From Cladochytrium replicatum (taxonomy: Eukaryota; Chytridiomycota; Chytridiomycetes; Cladochytriales; Cladochytriaceae), in NCBI GenBank assembly GCA_025526935.1, contig JAHLKD010000060.1, positions 186,001 to 250,000 on the forward strand: a stretch of 64,000 nucleotides of DNA, in the 5' to 3' direction. How positions within the stretch are numbered: position 1 is the first letter of the stretch; each line of letters starts with the position of its first letter. Under the pieces are notes generated by a model. The model did not search any database. It saw nothing but the letters and a program-made list of their open reading frames with translations, and was not told the origin of the DNA. Made by a program: the position numbers and the translations under genes. Of the stretch, positions 23,654-33,379 are shown one piece after another.

Positions 23654-25702
23654 TCACACGTACTGATTCGCCCCGTTCGCGACCATGGAATACCCATCCA
23701 TGCCCATGACCTGCCCCTGCACCATCATTCCATCCCCTCCAGACACAACTCCCCCGTTCCCACTCTGACTTCCAACTCCGCCCTGGAATCCCCCCGACAT
23801 CTGCCCGGCCAGCACACTCGCAGCGCGGTTCGGGTCCCTCGGTCTCGGCGGGTTCCCGCACCGGTCCTTCCCATAGTTCACCTTGTAAGCCGCGTACTCG
23901 GGGTTCATCTTCATCGCCTCCACGGCCCGCATCGCAAACTGGATCTCGGTAAAGTTGACAAAGGCAATGTTCTTCTCCGGGATGATGTTGACAAGCTCGA
24001 TCTCGCCAAAACTGCCGAAATCGCGACGGAGACGCTCTTCGGTGATGGTCTCGTCAATGGTGCCAATGTAGACGTTGCGCGAAGCGCCGGACTGCACTGC
24101 GGCGGCAATGTGCACGGGGAGCATGGTTGATCGTGTGCCCCACGAGACCCGGACGCGCTTGCCCTTGACAACGACGCCGTCCGTGTTTCCCCGGTGCACA
24201 AAGGCACTCGCGGCGGCTGGGTCAACAAAAGTCGCGAAGGCGGTGTTCTTCTCCGGCTGGTACTTGATCTTTTCTAGGATGCCACCACGGATGACCTAGA
24301 CAAAAAACAAAACAAAATGGTAAGCATATTTTGACTTCGAATCCGCGAAATTAAAATCACGTACATCGCAAATATCCTTTGTTGTTGCGTCGGGATGTAT
24401 CGTACCCATGTACACAGTCCTCACCGCATTCTGCATGTATGACATTCCGCCACCATATCCTTGCATCCCCATGTCAAACTGCTGCTGGGGGAATCCACCG
24501 CTCACGGCCGCAGGGTTAAACATACCGCCCTGGCTCACCATCCCACCAGAACCGATTTGTTTCGCAGGGGCACATCGGTCCCTCCCGTAATTGATCCTCC
24601 TGTTGGTCCAAGTGGGGTCCGTTGGCAAGGTCGTGACCGCCTTCATCGCCGCAACAATGGAGCTCATGTGCACGAACGCAATGCGCTTGTCCCCGAGGAT
24701 CTTGATCTGGTCGATCGCGCCAAACTTGCTAAACTCCTGCTGGAGAACCTTGTCCGTGATCGATTCGTCCGTGTTGCCGATGAACACGTTGCGCGACCCG
24801 CCCGAGTTGACCGCAGTCATAATGTCCGCACTGAGGTTGGACGCTTTGCCCCATCCGACCTTGACCTCAACGTTGTTGATTGCGAGGCGGCGCGCGGTGG
24901 CTTCATTGTAGAAAACCTGGGCGGCGGTCGACTCGATAAAGGTCACGAAAGCGCAGTTCTTGTCGTCGAGGACTTTGATGCTCTCGAGCATGCCACACTT
25001 GATATGGTTACAGATATCCTCAATCGTGGTGTTGGGAGCAAGCTGGCCGATGTAGACTGTGCGCACGGGGGTGGGAATACCGCCGGGAATGCCTTGCTGG
25101 GGAAAGTTACCCGTACCCGTAAACTGCCCGTTACCGCCTTGATAGCCGCCGCCACCCTGGTACGAACCCGATGATGTGTTGTACTGTCCCGAAACTCCAA
25201 ATCCACCCGAGGTGTACTGCCCTGTGTTCTGATAAGAGCCCATGTTAGAATAGCCGCCCATGCCAGCCATTTGAGTTGGCTGAGGCTGCTGGAACCCGCC
25301 AGAGGCGTTCATGAACTGGCCCATCCCGCCTGCAGGATATTGTGGGTACATTTCTGTCATTGCACCGCCCTGGTTGAAGCCCATTGCTCCACCACCGCTG
25401 TTGTTGCCACCGTTGCTGCTGCCGTTGCTGTTGCTCATCGAGTATCCGTAAGTGCCTTGTGTAGTGTAACGCTGTTTCTTGACGATTGGTTGTTCGGTAA
25501 GCTGGAATGCGTACTCGCTGCTACGTTTCATGTCTGTTGGGTCGTCGAACTGCTGCTCGGCCGATTGCGGTTCACTACTGCTCGGTCTCCTTTCCTTGTC
25601 GGAGCTGTGGTCCGATGGGAGGGAACGGTCAGCGTTGAGTTTCGAATGGTTGAGGGTTTGAATCTCGAGCACAGGGGCTCCATAGGGTCTGACTTGCACC
25701 AT
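23654..25702 (-). CDS. nrd1: Four-RRM RNA-binding protein, Nrd1/Msa2-type
   Basis: Exons: 25702-24365 and 24295-23654; 659 aa. The single intron falls inside the third RRM (TTKDICD joined to VIRGGILEKIKYQPEKN). The N-terminus is disordered and rich in Gly, Asn, Ser and Gln. RRM1 begins RTVYIGQLAPNTTIEDICNH; RRM2 has RNVFIGNTDESITD and ends GRDRCAP; RRM3 begins RTVYMGTIHPDATT; RRM4 has RNVYIGTIDETITEE and ends GKDRCG. The paired arrangement and the NYGKDRC endings match fission-yeast Nrd1, a cytoplasmic regulator that represses early sexual-differentiation mRNAs and stabilises myosin mRNA. The ATG at 25702 is the first in frame before MVQVRPYG. The orthologue name is inferred from domain order and motif style. 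Confidence 0.85.
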
Positions 25703-27310
25703 CCCGTAGAGAAACAATAAAGAAAAGAAAAACTATAAAACGCTCCCTTTCACAACTTGAAGAGTCACACCAATGGGGAGGGGGGTTCGATGCGCACCAA
25801 TTTTGGTCAAAGAGTTTCCAAAGTCCGACCTTGTCACGATGAAAACTACTAACGGCAAAACAAGGTAAAAAAAGTCAGAGAAAAATCGTGAAAAAAATGT
25901 TAAACGCCGACTCCCCGATACAGAGACTCCAGCATATCCCTTTCCTGACAAAAATGACACACTTTACTGTAGATCTGAGCTGAGCTGAAACGTAACCAAA
26001 CCATGCACAACAAAAACAAAGCCCCCAGTCAAGACGTTTTCTCTTGCCCACCACTCACCACAGACAAAAGAATCGTGCACTTCTCTCCTTCTTTTTTTTC
26101 AGGGAATACTCTGTATTGAGACAACTTACAAGGAAAGGGTCCAAGCGGATAAGCGAAACGCAAGCGCGGAAGAATCGAACTGAAAGATCAAGCTCTGAGA
26201 AGGGCGGAAGAGCAAGCAGTCGAAGTGGGTTTAAAGGCAAGACACACACTTTTTTTAAGAAAAAATGAGTGGTGCAAGCCCCCAAATTTGGGTTGTGGAA
26301 CAAAGCAAAAATCCTGGATGTACAATATGGGGAGGCAAGAGAGAAGAGAAAAAAAAGCGGCGTTATATGAATAATCAGCAAGAACGTTCAAAGCAGAGCA
26401 AGGCAAAGTCTCACGACAAGAATGTAAAGGACAACTCTCAGAAATGATCGCGGCCGGCTTGCAAGTGGGCGGTTGCCTTTTTGATTGCGAATGCCGAGCG
26501 GGGTAGAGCTAGATTGGTTCGTTCCCAGGGATTAATGGCAGGAGAGCTTACGGTGTGTTTGGGCTCGACTGAACCGACGTTTGTTTGCCCGGCAGAGAGC
26601 TTGGGCGCTGGGGAGTAAGTACTGTGGCTCTGGCGTGGATGGCTCGGATGGCTGTGAGGCTGGCCACGCGTCCGGTGCTTGGGGTGGCAGTGGTGTGGTG
26701 AACAGGAAGATATCCATCTGAAAAGGAATTTGCTTTGTTCTGCGATGCTTATTTATTAACAACAAACGTCCGCTGGGGTATCATACTTGGTTGGTCTTAG
26801 ACCTCCATGACCGCTAAGCTGATTACCCTGTGGAGTCTAATTCCCAGGATCCACTCCAACACATGGAAGCTTGAAAGAGATGGACATCTCACTGCAATCT
26901 TTTCTCTTTCCATGCTTTGTTATTGTGCTGCTCTTTCTGCATTTTCTGCTCTTTTTTCTATTGGTTTGGCAGTTTTTTTTAGTCTTATTACTTTGATTGT
27001 TTTGTCATGTATTTTGCGTTTATCTATGAATGTGTTTACATAGTAATAAACTCGGCAGGATCTGCCACGAGTCGAATTCTTTATTTAATTTTGTCAAATA
27101 TTATTTGTACCTATTTGCACAAGGCGAACCTTGGGTAGCTCCCTGATTTGCTCAACTGTGATTTGAGCAAATGAAGGCACCGATTTGTCAAATACAAATG
27201 GTACCTACCTATTCGGCAAATAGGCTGCCAGGCTTGGGCAAGTATTTTGAGAGATGTCACATGTCCTCCCACTCCTCCATCCAACATTAATATTCTACCG
27301 TAGTGACAAA
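25703..27310. other. Gene-poor spacer upstream of the Nrd1-like gene
   Basis: A/T-rich leader and promoter-like sequence near 25.7-26.4 kb, with several poly-T and poly-A runs. A 77-codon proline-rich open stretch at 26532-26765 (minus) has no support from family resemblance or splicing. Nothing else is recognisable. Confidence 0.5.
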
Positions 27311-27390
27311 CAGAACTTGAGCCACAATGAGGAACAGAACTTGCACCATAGTGACTCACAGAACTTGAACCATAGTGAGGAACAGAACTT
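27311..27390. repeat. 24-bp tandem repeat, about 3.3 copies
   Basis: CAGAACTT recurs at 27311, 27335, 27359 and 27383, a period of exactly 24 bp, with a few substitutions between copies. On the minus strand the unit reads as an eight-residue peptide (SSVPHYGS and variants) in frame, but no gene around it is supported. Confidence 0.9.
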
Positions 27391-27606
27391 ATAGCATGTG
27401 TGATGTGTTAAAATCTGGGCCATTCTTTGTGTTTATGTTTTTGTATGCTTTCTAATTGTGAGTTTGTGTGTTGAACCTGTGCCTTACATCCTTGTTTTCC
27501 TTATTGTTTCTGACAATGTTTGTTTACATCTTAGTTGTTGGGTCTTCTACTGTTTGGGAAGCCTAGGGTATGTCGGGATTGGTAGTGTGTGGGTTGCTAG
27601 AGCGTT

Positions 27607-27696
27607 GAGATTTTCTGTTTGGTACATAGCTCACACACTACATGTATGGTAAGGAATAACCAGAGATTTTCTGTTTGGTACATAGCTCACACACTA
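27607..27696. repeat. 34-bp direct repeat, period 56
   Basis: Two identical 34-bp copies lie at 27607-27640 and 27663-27696. Each begins GAGATTTTCTG and ends CACACACTA. Confidence 0.9.
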
Positions 27697-27785
27697 AAGT
27701 CTTCCAGGACCTGTTGTATCCAGCTTTCAACATATCCTTGCCTAGACGCTCCAAAATTGGGATCACAAGTGATCTTGCATTGTTA

Positions 27786-27953
27786 CTGCCAGGAGAAGCC
27801 CTTGGTTTTTAGCAGGTGGTGGTTGCATACAGGAACTATTTCCTTCTTGTCTCAGTCGGTGTGGACCCGCACATGGAACTACAGATACGGAGGAGTTTGT
27901 TTGCTTCTTACACATAAGACAATTTGTTAAAAACCAAGGGCTTCTCCTGGCAG
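27786..27953. repeat. Inverted repeat, 29-bp arms, 110-bp loop
   Basis: Arm 27786-27814 (starts CTGCCAGGAGAAGCCC) is the reverse complement of arm 27925-27953 (ends GGGCTTCTCCTGGCAG) with one mismatch near the inner end. The whole would fold into a long hairpin. It could be a small non-autonomous element remnant. No target-site duplication is evident. Confidence 0.85.
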
Positions 27954-28101
27954 CGGTAGAGCGTCTTTAGCTGTACTGTAGCTAGCACAACAGCTCCAGG
28001 TTCCGTCTCTTGGCCCAGTACCTGTTCTCCCAGGTGTGTATATGCCTAATACTCCGACAGGCTATACACTACACCCAAGCTGGTCAGGCAACCAGGGAAT
28101 G

Positions 28102-28196
28102 CTGTGGTCAAAGACATTGGTCACATCAACTCCTATATTCAAGTGAACAGTGCCTGTGGGCATACCTGTGGTCAAAGACATTGGTCACATCAACTC
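28102..28196. repeat. 31-bp direct repeat, period 64
   Basis: Identical copies at 28102-28132 and 28166-28196, beginning CTGTGGTCAAAGACATTGG. Confidence 0.88.
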
Positions 28197-28583
28197 AAAG
28201 GACCAAGCCACACCACATTCCCCACTAAATGCAACCATCACTCCACACAGAACCTGCCAAACATGGAAATAAATACATGAAATACAAGTCCTCAAATAAG
28301 AATGAAGAGGGATTGACAAAAAAACTCTCAGGTCAAAGAGAAAAAAGACAACCCAAAGGATAACCCATATAGCAAACAGTCTGATATGCTAGTTCTTAAC
28401 ACGATTGATCAACAACTCTACTAGTCAACCTACAATACACACCCTATTTTTCCTTTCGAACCCCTTTAAGCCGAGCTGCGAAGTTCATGCAAAGGATCTT
28501 GGCTTGGCTCAGTTTGTAATTGCACCTGATTCTCCTCATTTGCACTTTTCGAGCGTAGTGAGGGAGCACGAGCATTCATAGCA

Positions 28584-28742
28584 TATTTGATCAAAGGGAA
28601 ACGATAGAAAGATCGCACAGCATATTGAGCTTGACGTATTTGATCAATGGGAAACGATAGAAGGATCGCACAGCATATTGGGCTTGACGTATTTGATCAA
28701 TGGGAAACGATAGAAGGATCGCACAGCATATCGAGCTCGACG
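28584..28742. repeat. 53-bp tandem repeat, three copies
   Basis: Copies start at 28584, 28637 and 28690 (TATTTGATCAA..). The second and third are nearly identical and the first differs by a few bases. On the minus strand the neighbouring frame contains KDLIRKAQDRRARYA, weakly like the helix before the GPY/F module of Ty3/gypsy integrases. Confidence 0.92.
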
Positions 28743-28962
28743 ATCTTGAGCTTTGCGAATAAGATCTTTAACATGTGACAATGTAGCTTCCAAATGTAGC
28801 TTCCATTTCCTTAACATGTTCTGCAGCATCAGGATGTTCAGCATTGCTTACATCAAATGAAGCATGTGGCTAACAAACATCGCTTTGAAAAACAATTTTC
28901 CAGAGGCGATTAAGTCTTTCTTTCTTCAGAAATTTTCGCGATGATCTTATACGTGGACATAA

Positions 28963-29346
28963 GTCTACTAAAATTCCATAGAACTTTATCGGTCCTTCTG
29001 AAATCATTGGAAAGATTAATGACAACGCTTATAAACTTAAACTTCCAAAGACATTAAAAAATTTCATGCAGTTGTGAATATTTCGGAATTGGAAGATTAT
29101 CACCCCTCTTTGGACAATACACTTTCCCATCCTGTTCTCGGCCGCTCCTGTCAGTGGACATGGTGAAAATTGTAAAATTATATGAATTTGAAGGAATTAT
29201 TGAACACAAGTCTCATCACAGCAAGATGTTGTAATTGGTCAAATTTTTGGGTTATCCTCTTGAAGACCCTGAATGAATGTCAGATCCTGATCTTAAAAAT
29301 TCTGTCAGAATTCTCCGTGATTGCAAACGTGAACATGCACTTTCTT
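28963..29346 (+). mobile_element. Relic of a chromovirus (Ty3/gypsy) integrase C-terminus with chromodomain
   Basis: The first block (28963-29098) reads NFIGPSEIIGKINDNAYKLK, then LPKTLK, then after a frameshift FHAVVNISELEDYHP. This is the GPY/F module that ends Ty3/gypsy integrases. The second block (29184-29346) reads EFEGIIEHKSHHSKML-stop-LVKFLGYPLEDPE-stop-MSDPDLKNSVRIL. It is a chromodomain in which the conserved Tyr codon is now TAA and the conserved Trp codon is now TGA. Stops and a frameshift make it non-coding today. No reverse transcriptase, protease or clear LTR was found nearby. Confidence 0.82.
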
Positions 29347-29353
29347 GATTGTT

Positions 29354-29360
<7 letters not shown>

Positions 29361-29426
<66 letters not shown>
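29361..29426. repeat. (GT)33 microsatellite
   Basis: An uninterrupted GT dinucleotide run of 66 bp directly after the chromodomain relic. Open frames through it are artefacts. Confidence 0.98.
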
Positions 29427-29431
<5 letters not shown>

Positions 29432-30880
29432 TTCCATTCTTATCGGTTTGGGCGATATGTAACAATGTCTATATTATTGTTTATTGTATTTGTGGCATTG
29501 CGAAATTAATTTGTGTAGGCTTAGACTCCAATAAACGGCACACTTCCTACCAACCCCTACCACAGTTGTTACATCCTACAATATGTGGTAAATTCATAGA
29601 AGACATGTAAATAGGCGTTAACACTGTCTTGAATACATCTTACTCTTCCCGAGTAAACAATTGTTAGTAGCTTAACAATTATAACCAACAGGTCCCTCAC
29701 TGTCCTGTATTGAGAACGGCTTTTTCGCACAAAAATTGAAATAGGCCCTTATGTTACCTCTTTTTTTGTTTGTGTTAATGAGAAAATTTAACAAAACGTG
29801 TCTTACCTTGCCACATCCTCTTTATTTGGGATGCACAAGAACGTGTGTTTGATTTATCATATGTGTCTTTACGCCACACAAAAACGTATGTTGGATTTAA
29901 ACTTCTGCATATTAAAAAAATGTCACCATGGACAACTCTGAATCATGATGCTAGGTCTTATCAATCACAAAAGCTCATGACTTCACACCACACAGCCCCA
30001 TGCAAATCGCCCCCACCATCAGAGAAGTTGCCTCGATCGCTGAACTGGATGCTCAAAAGATCTGATAAAATGGTTCAGATTAAAGATGTGTTTAGATGTC
30101 ACATACTACAGATAGGTGGTCACACGTATAATTAGTTTCCGGATTAATAACAAACACAAATCAAACAGGAGTTTTTGTGCAGTGGCTTAAAACAGACAAG
30201 CTCAAAACATCAAACAGGCTGAGCTATTTTCTTTTCAGCACATCCAATTTTCCGTCACAAACACCCCATTTCCATAACAGGATTTCTGTGCATAAAAGCC
30301 GCCATACCGCCAGAGTCTCCAGTCTATCTGTTATGTCACAATGTGTGTTGTGTGTAATTGTTAAAGTGACTGTTATAGAGTTCAGTCCAGTAACTGGTAC
30401 AATCCAACATCACAGGTCCACACAACTAGCAAGATATCAGCTGCTTCTTGCTAGCTGAAATCTCGCAGCTTCTGCATTGGATCAAGGAAGAACTTGCCAC
30501 CCACTGAACTTAAGCTTCTGTTACAAAGGATCACTCGCATGCCCACAGATAGGTGCTGATCGAGCGGGGTGCCACGTTTGACAATATTGGTGATGGCCCC
30601 TTCAAAGCTTTTGCTCGGCCCCCTTTAAGTTGCGCCATTTTTTCTCCCCCCGAGTTCATCGAAATCTCGATGATGCTCGATCAGAGTCCTCCGAGGTTGA
30701 GTAAATTGCTTGATTCCTATTTCTCCTCTTGATTCTCATTTTCTCTATCATTGTATCCTTTCCTTTCCTTTCACTACAGTAGATGTTTTCTTTCTGCTTC
30801 TGCATAATTTGAATTCATTTGCCTGGCAAGAGAAAGACTCTGATCACCGAAAATCTCCGCGGGCTTTGCTGTATCTCAAC
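29427..30880. other. No recognisable gene
   Basis: Unassigned sequence between the transposon relic and the EF-hand gene. A pyrimidine-rich stretch at 30.7-30.8 kb probably belongs to the promoter or 5' leader of the EF-hand gene. Confidence 0.5.
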
Positions 30881-31444
30881 ATGGAACCACCGCGCACATG
30901 TGCAGCCTCCGCGTTCCAGCGCTACGACCCCTCGCGCAAGGGCTCCATCTCGCCTACTCACGCCCGTCTCGCCTACATCGCCGCAACAGCCTCGATCCCA
31001 TCTCCCGTAACATAATAAATATCGTTTGATTTTTATGACTGATTAGCGGTCTCCCCCCAAGCATGATCTCGACGCGCTTCTCGGGTCCCTCCGATCCGTC
31101 CCGCTGGAGCGGTTCGTGGACGTCGTGGCGCCGAGGATCAAGGTGTCGTTTGACGATGCGGCGGTGGAGATCTTTCGGTTGCTCGACAACGAAGGTAACC
31201 TTTTTTTGGGGGGCTTTTTGTTTTTTACACCCGATTGATTGCACGGGAAAAAGACAAGGGGTATCTGGTGACGGAGGACTTGGCGCTTGCGATGGCGAGG
31301 GCTGCGCCGGGCCTGAGTGGATCTTCTGCGACCGCGATGGCGACGATAGCGTTCAGACAGCTGGATGGGGACGGGGACGGGCGGGTTTCGTACAGAGAGT
31401 TTTATCGCATGCTCGCGCTCAGCTCAAAGAATGTGAAACAGTGA
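30881..31444 (+). CDS. Small EF-hand calcium-binding protein, calmodulin/centrin superfamily
   Basis: Exons: 30881-31006, 31047-31194, 31254-31444; 154 aa, in frame. Helix-loop-helix units are visible as AFQRYDPSRKGSISPTHAR near the N-terminus, IFRLLDNEDKGYLVTEDLA in the middle and AFRQLDGDGDGRVSYREF near the C-terminus. Only the last loop (DGDGDGRVSYRE) has all Ca2+ ligands; the first two look degenerate. The length and three visible hands suggest a calmodulin-like or myosin-light-chain-like regulator. The partner is unknown. The first intron is only 40 bp. The gene converges on the transporter gene (282-bp gap). Confidence 0.82.
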
Positions 31445-31726
31445 GCGGAATCGTGGTGTGCAGTCGTCGACGAGGTAGAAATGAAGCTGCGACGATGGGT
31501 GCAGTCATAGAATTGAGTTTCATATTTTCTCTTCATGTTATGTCGGACCCGGAATTGAGTGACAAAAACACATACCCAAGTCTGGTCACCCAACACCAAC
31601 CTTGAATACCCGCCCAAAAAAGATGTGGAGACGCAGATGTAAAATGGCAAATAAAAATCTAAACCTCAAACTCAGAACCTCTATTGCACTGAAGCAAGGA
31701 ATGTGCTGAACACCGCCCTATTTCCG

Positions 31727-32906
31727 TTAACCGCTCTCCTTCATTTTCAGGTGAGTGTACCAGAATACGCCTCCGCACGAGATAAGAATTCCGAGAATGT
31801 TTTTAAAGTCAACGGGGGATCCAAAGATCACAAACCCAAGAATGATGATGGTCGAAAGTTTAAAGTGTCCGACCACGTTGTATGTCTATAACGAAGAGGT
31901 TGGATCAAAAACCCGGTAGCGAAGGTTGAAACACTCACCACAGGGCTCGTCTTTCCAATGATCAAAAAGATGCTGATGTTGACAAAGAAGGCAAGGAACG
32001 ACGAGATAAAGATCCAAGTGATGTTCTCCACGGTGAACTGGTAAGATCTCAGTCCCTTCATGTCGTCGATGAGTGGGATGACGAAGAGCAGCATAAAAGC
32101 CGACAGGGGAGCCTGGTACGCAAGCAGCTGCATCGAGTTTGCACCGAGCTCCTTCTGCCTGGTTCCCACCCAGATCTAAAATAAAGTTGAACGGCCAGAC
32201 TGGAAGCAAAGAAAGTGGTTTTTACTTGGTAGAGGGAAGTGACGATGACGCCCGAAATTGCGCAGAGGGTGCCGATAAAGTTGACCTTAACGTCGGTGAC
32301 GCTGGTGACGAGGACGCCAAAGCAAGTGACGAAAAGGGAGGCCTTGATCAAGTTTGAGAACTGAACGCCGTAGTAGAGGGATTGAATGACGACGATGGTG
32401 GGAGTGGTCAATACTTTGGCCATCTGAAAGCAAGAAGGGGGGGGTCAGGAATGACAAGGTCCAGAATGCAGATGTCGATTCAAGACAACCTGGTAAAAGG
32501 CGATGGAGTTGTACTGCAGACTGAGGTTCGTCAAGACGACAAAGCCGCAGAATGAAGCGGAGAGAGCGACGACCTGGGACCAGGGGATGCGTTTCCGTTG
32601 GTACAGGCCGAAGCGGGCGCACAGTTCGAGGCCGACGGAGGTCATGACAAAGTGGAAGAAGGTGAGGAGGGTGCCAAACCTGAAGTTGTGAGTTTCGATG
32701 ACCCATTTGTTTGAGATGACGATGCCGACGGACGAGACGATGTTGAGCAGGATGTAGATTAGGTTAGCGGTGGTGGCGAGGGGGCCCTCACTCTCTGGCG
32801 AAGAGAGCATTTTCTCCGGATCATGGTTGGCAGGAGAGGAAGGCAGCAAGGGAGGGGTTCTGTCTTTATCGAGATCCGCGACGGGTACGCTAGTGTAGGT
32901 GGACAT
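31727..32906 (-). CDS. Drug/metabolite-superfamily sugar-phosphate or nucleotide-sugar transporter (SLC35E3-like)
   Basis: Exons: 32906-32490, 32423-32226, 32175-31939, 31885-31727; 336 aa, in frame. After a 50-residue polar N-terminus there are about ten hydrophobic helices. The first contains LIYILLNIVSSVGIVISNKW, a typical TPT/UAA transporter start with the NKW motif. Further marks are FHFVMTSVGL, NLSLQYNSIAFYQ and KVLTTPTIVV, then LIIGKTSPVTYNVVGHFK, where the KTSP..YNVVGH motif is characteristic of this family. It probably sits in Golgi or ER membranes and exchanges a nucleotide-sugar or sugar-phosphate for NMP or phosphate. Substrate preference (UDP-xylose, GDP-sugar or other) cannot be read from sequence. 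Confidence 0.9.
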
Positions 32907-33379
32907 TCGGAATGGGAGCCGCACGCAGCCACGCACGCACGCACAGGAAGGAAGAGCTGAGCACACAACAACAAAGATGACGGAATAACGGCAATAATAG
33001 GGCAGCAGTAACAGCAGCGACGGTAGTAGCAGTGGTAGCTACCTGATTATAATTATAATTACCAATGTTATTATCATATACTCACACCGTGTCGACACTG
33101 CCACCGATATCCGTCGGTTCCATTCAAATCAGCTTCGTCTGCTGCTGTGACTGCTGCTAGCACACCGGTGCTCCGTTACACATCACAGTACTGCCCCTGC
33201 GACTCACCGCCAGTATTAATACCACTGCTACTTGTCTACTGCTCCTGCTGCACTGCACCGCGGATGTGTCTCTTCTCAAATGTACACAGTCTTCCTACCT
33301 TTCGAAGCAAAACTTCACTAACCCTCGAATCTCTCCAATCCCTCTCCTCTCTCTCCTCTCTCGCCGTCTTCCAGCTTCA
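32907..33379. promoter_or_regulatory. Divergent intergenic region between transporter and LRR gene
   Basis: 473 bp with CAG/CTG-like trinucleotide clusters near 33.0-33.2 kb and an AT-rich patch near 33.05 kb. Both genes start from here in opposite directions. No specific site was recognised. Confidence 0.4.

Noticed and set aside
26532-26765. Proline-rich 77-codon minus-strand frame
   Set aside because: No family resemblance, no splice partners, low complexity.
28644-28844. Minus-strand frame with KDLIRKAQDRRARYA as part of an intact integrase
   Set aside because: Opposite strand to the clear GPY/F and chromodomain blocks and built over the 53-bp repeat. At most an inverted scrap.
29182-29610. 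142-codon frame through the GT microsatellite
   Set aside because: Open only because (GT)n encodes Cys/Val without stops. The real content is the chromodomain relic in another frame.
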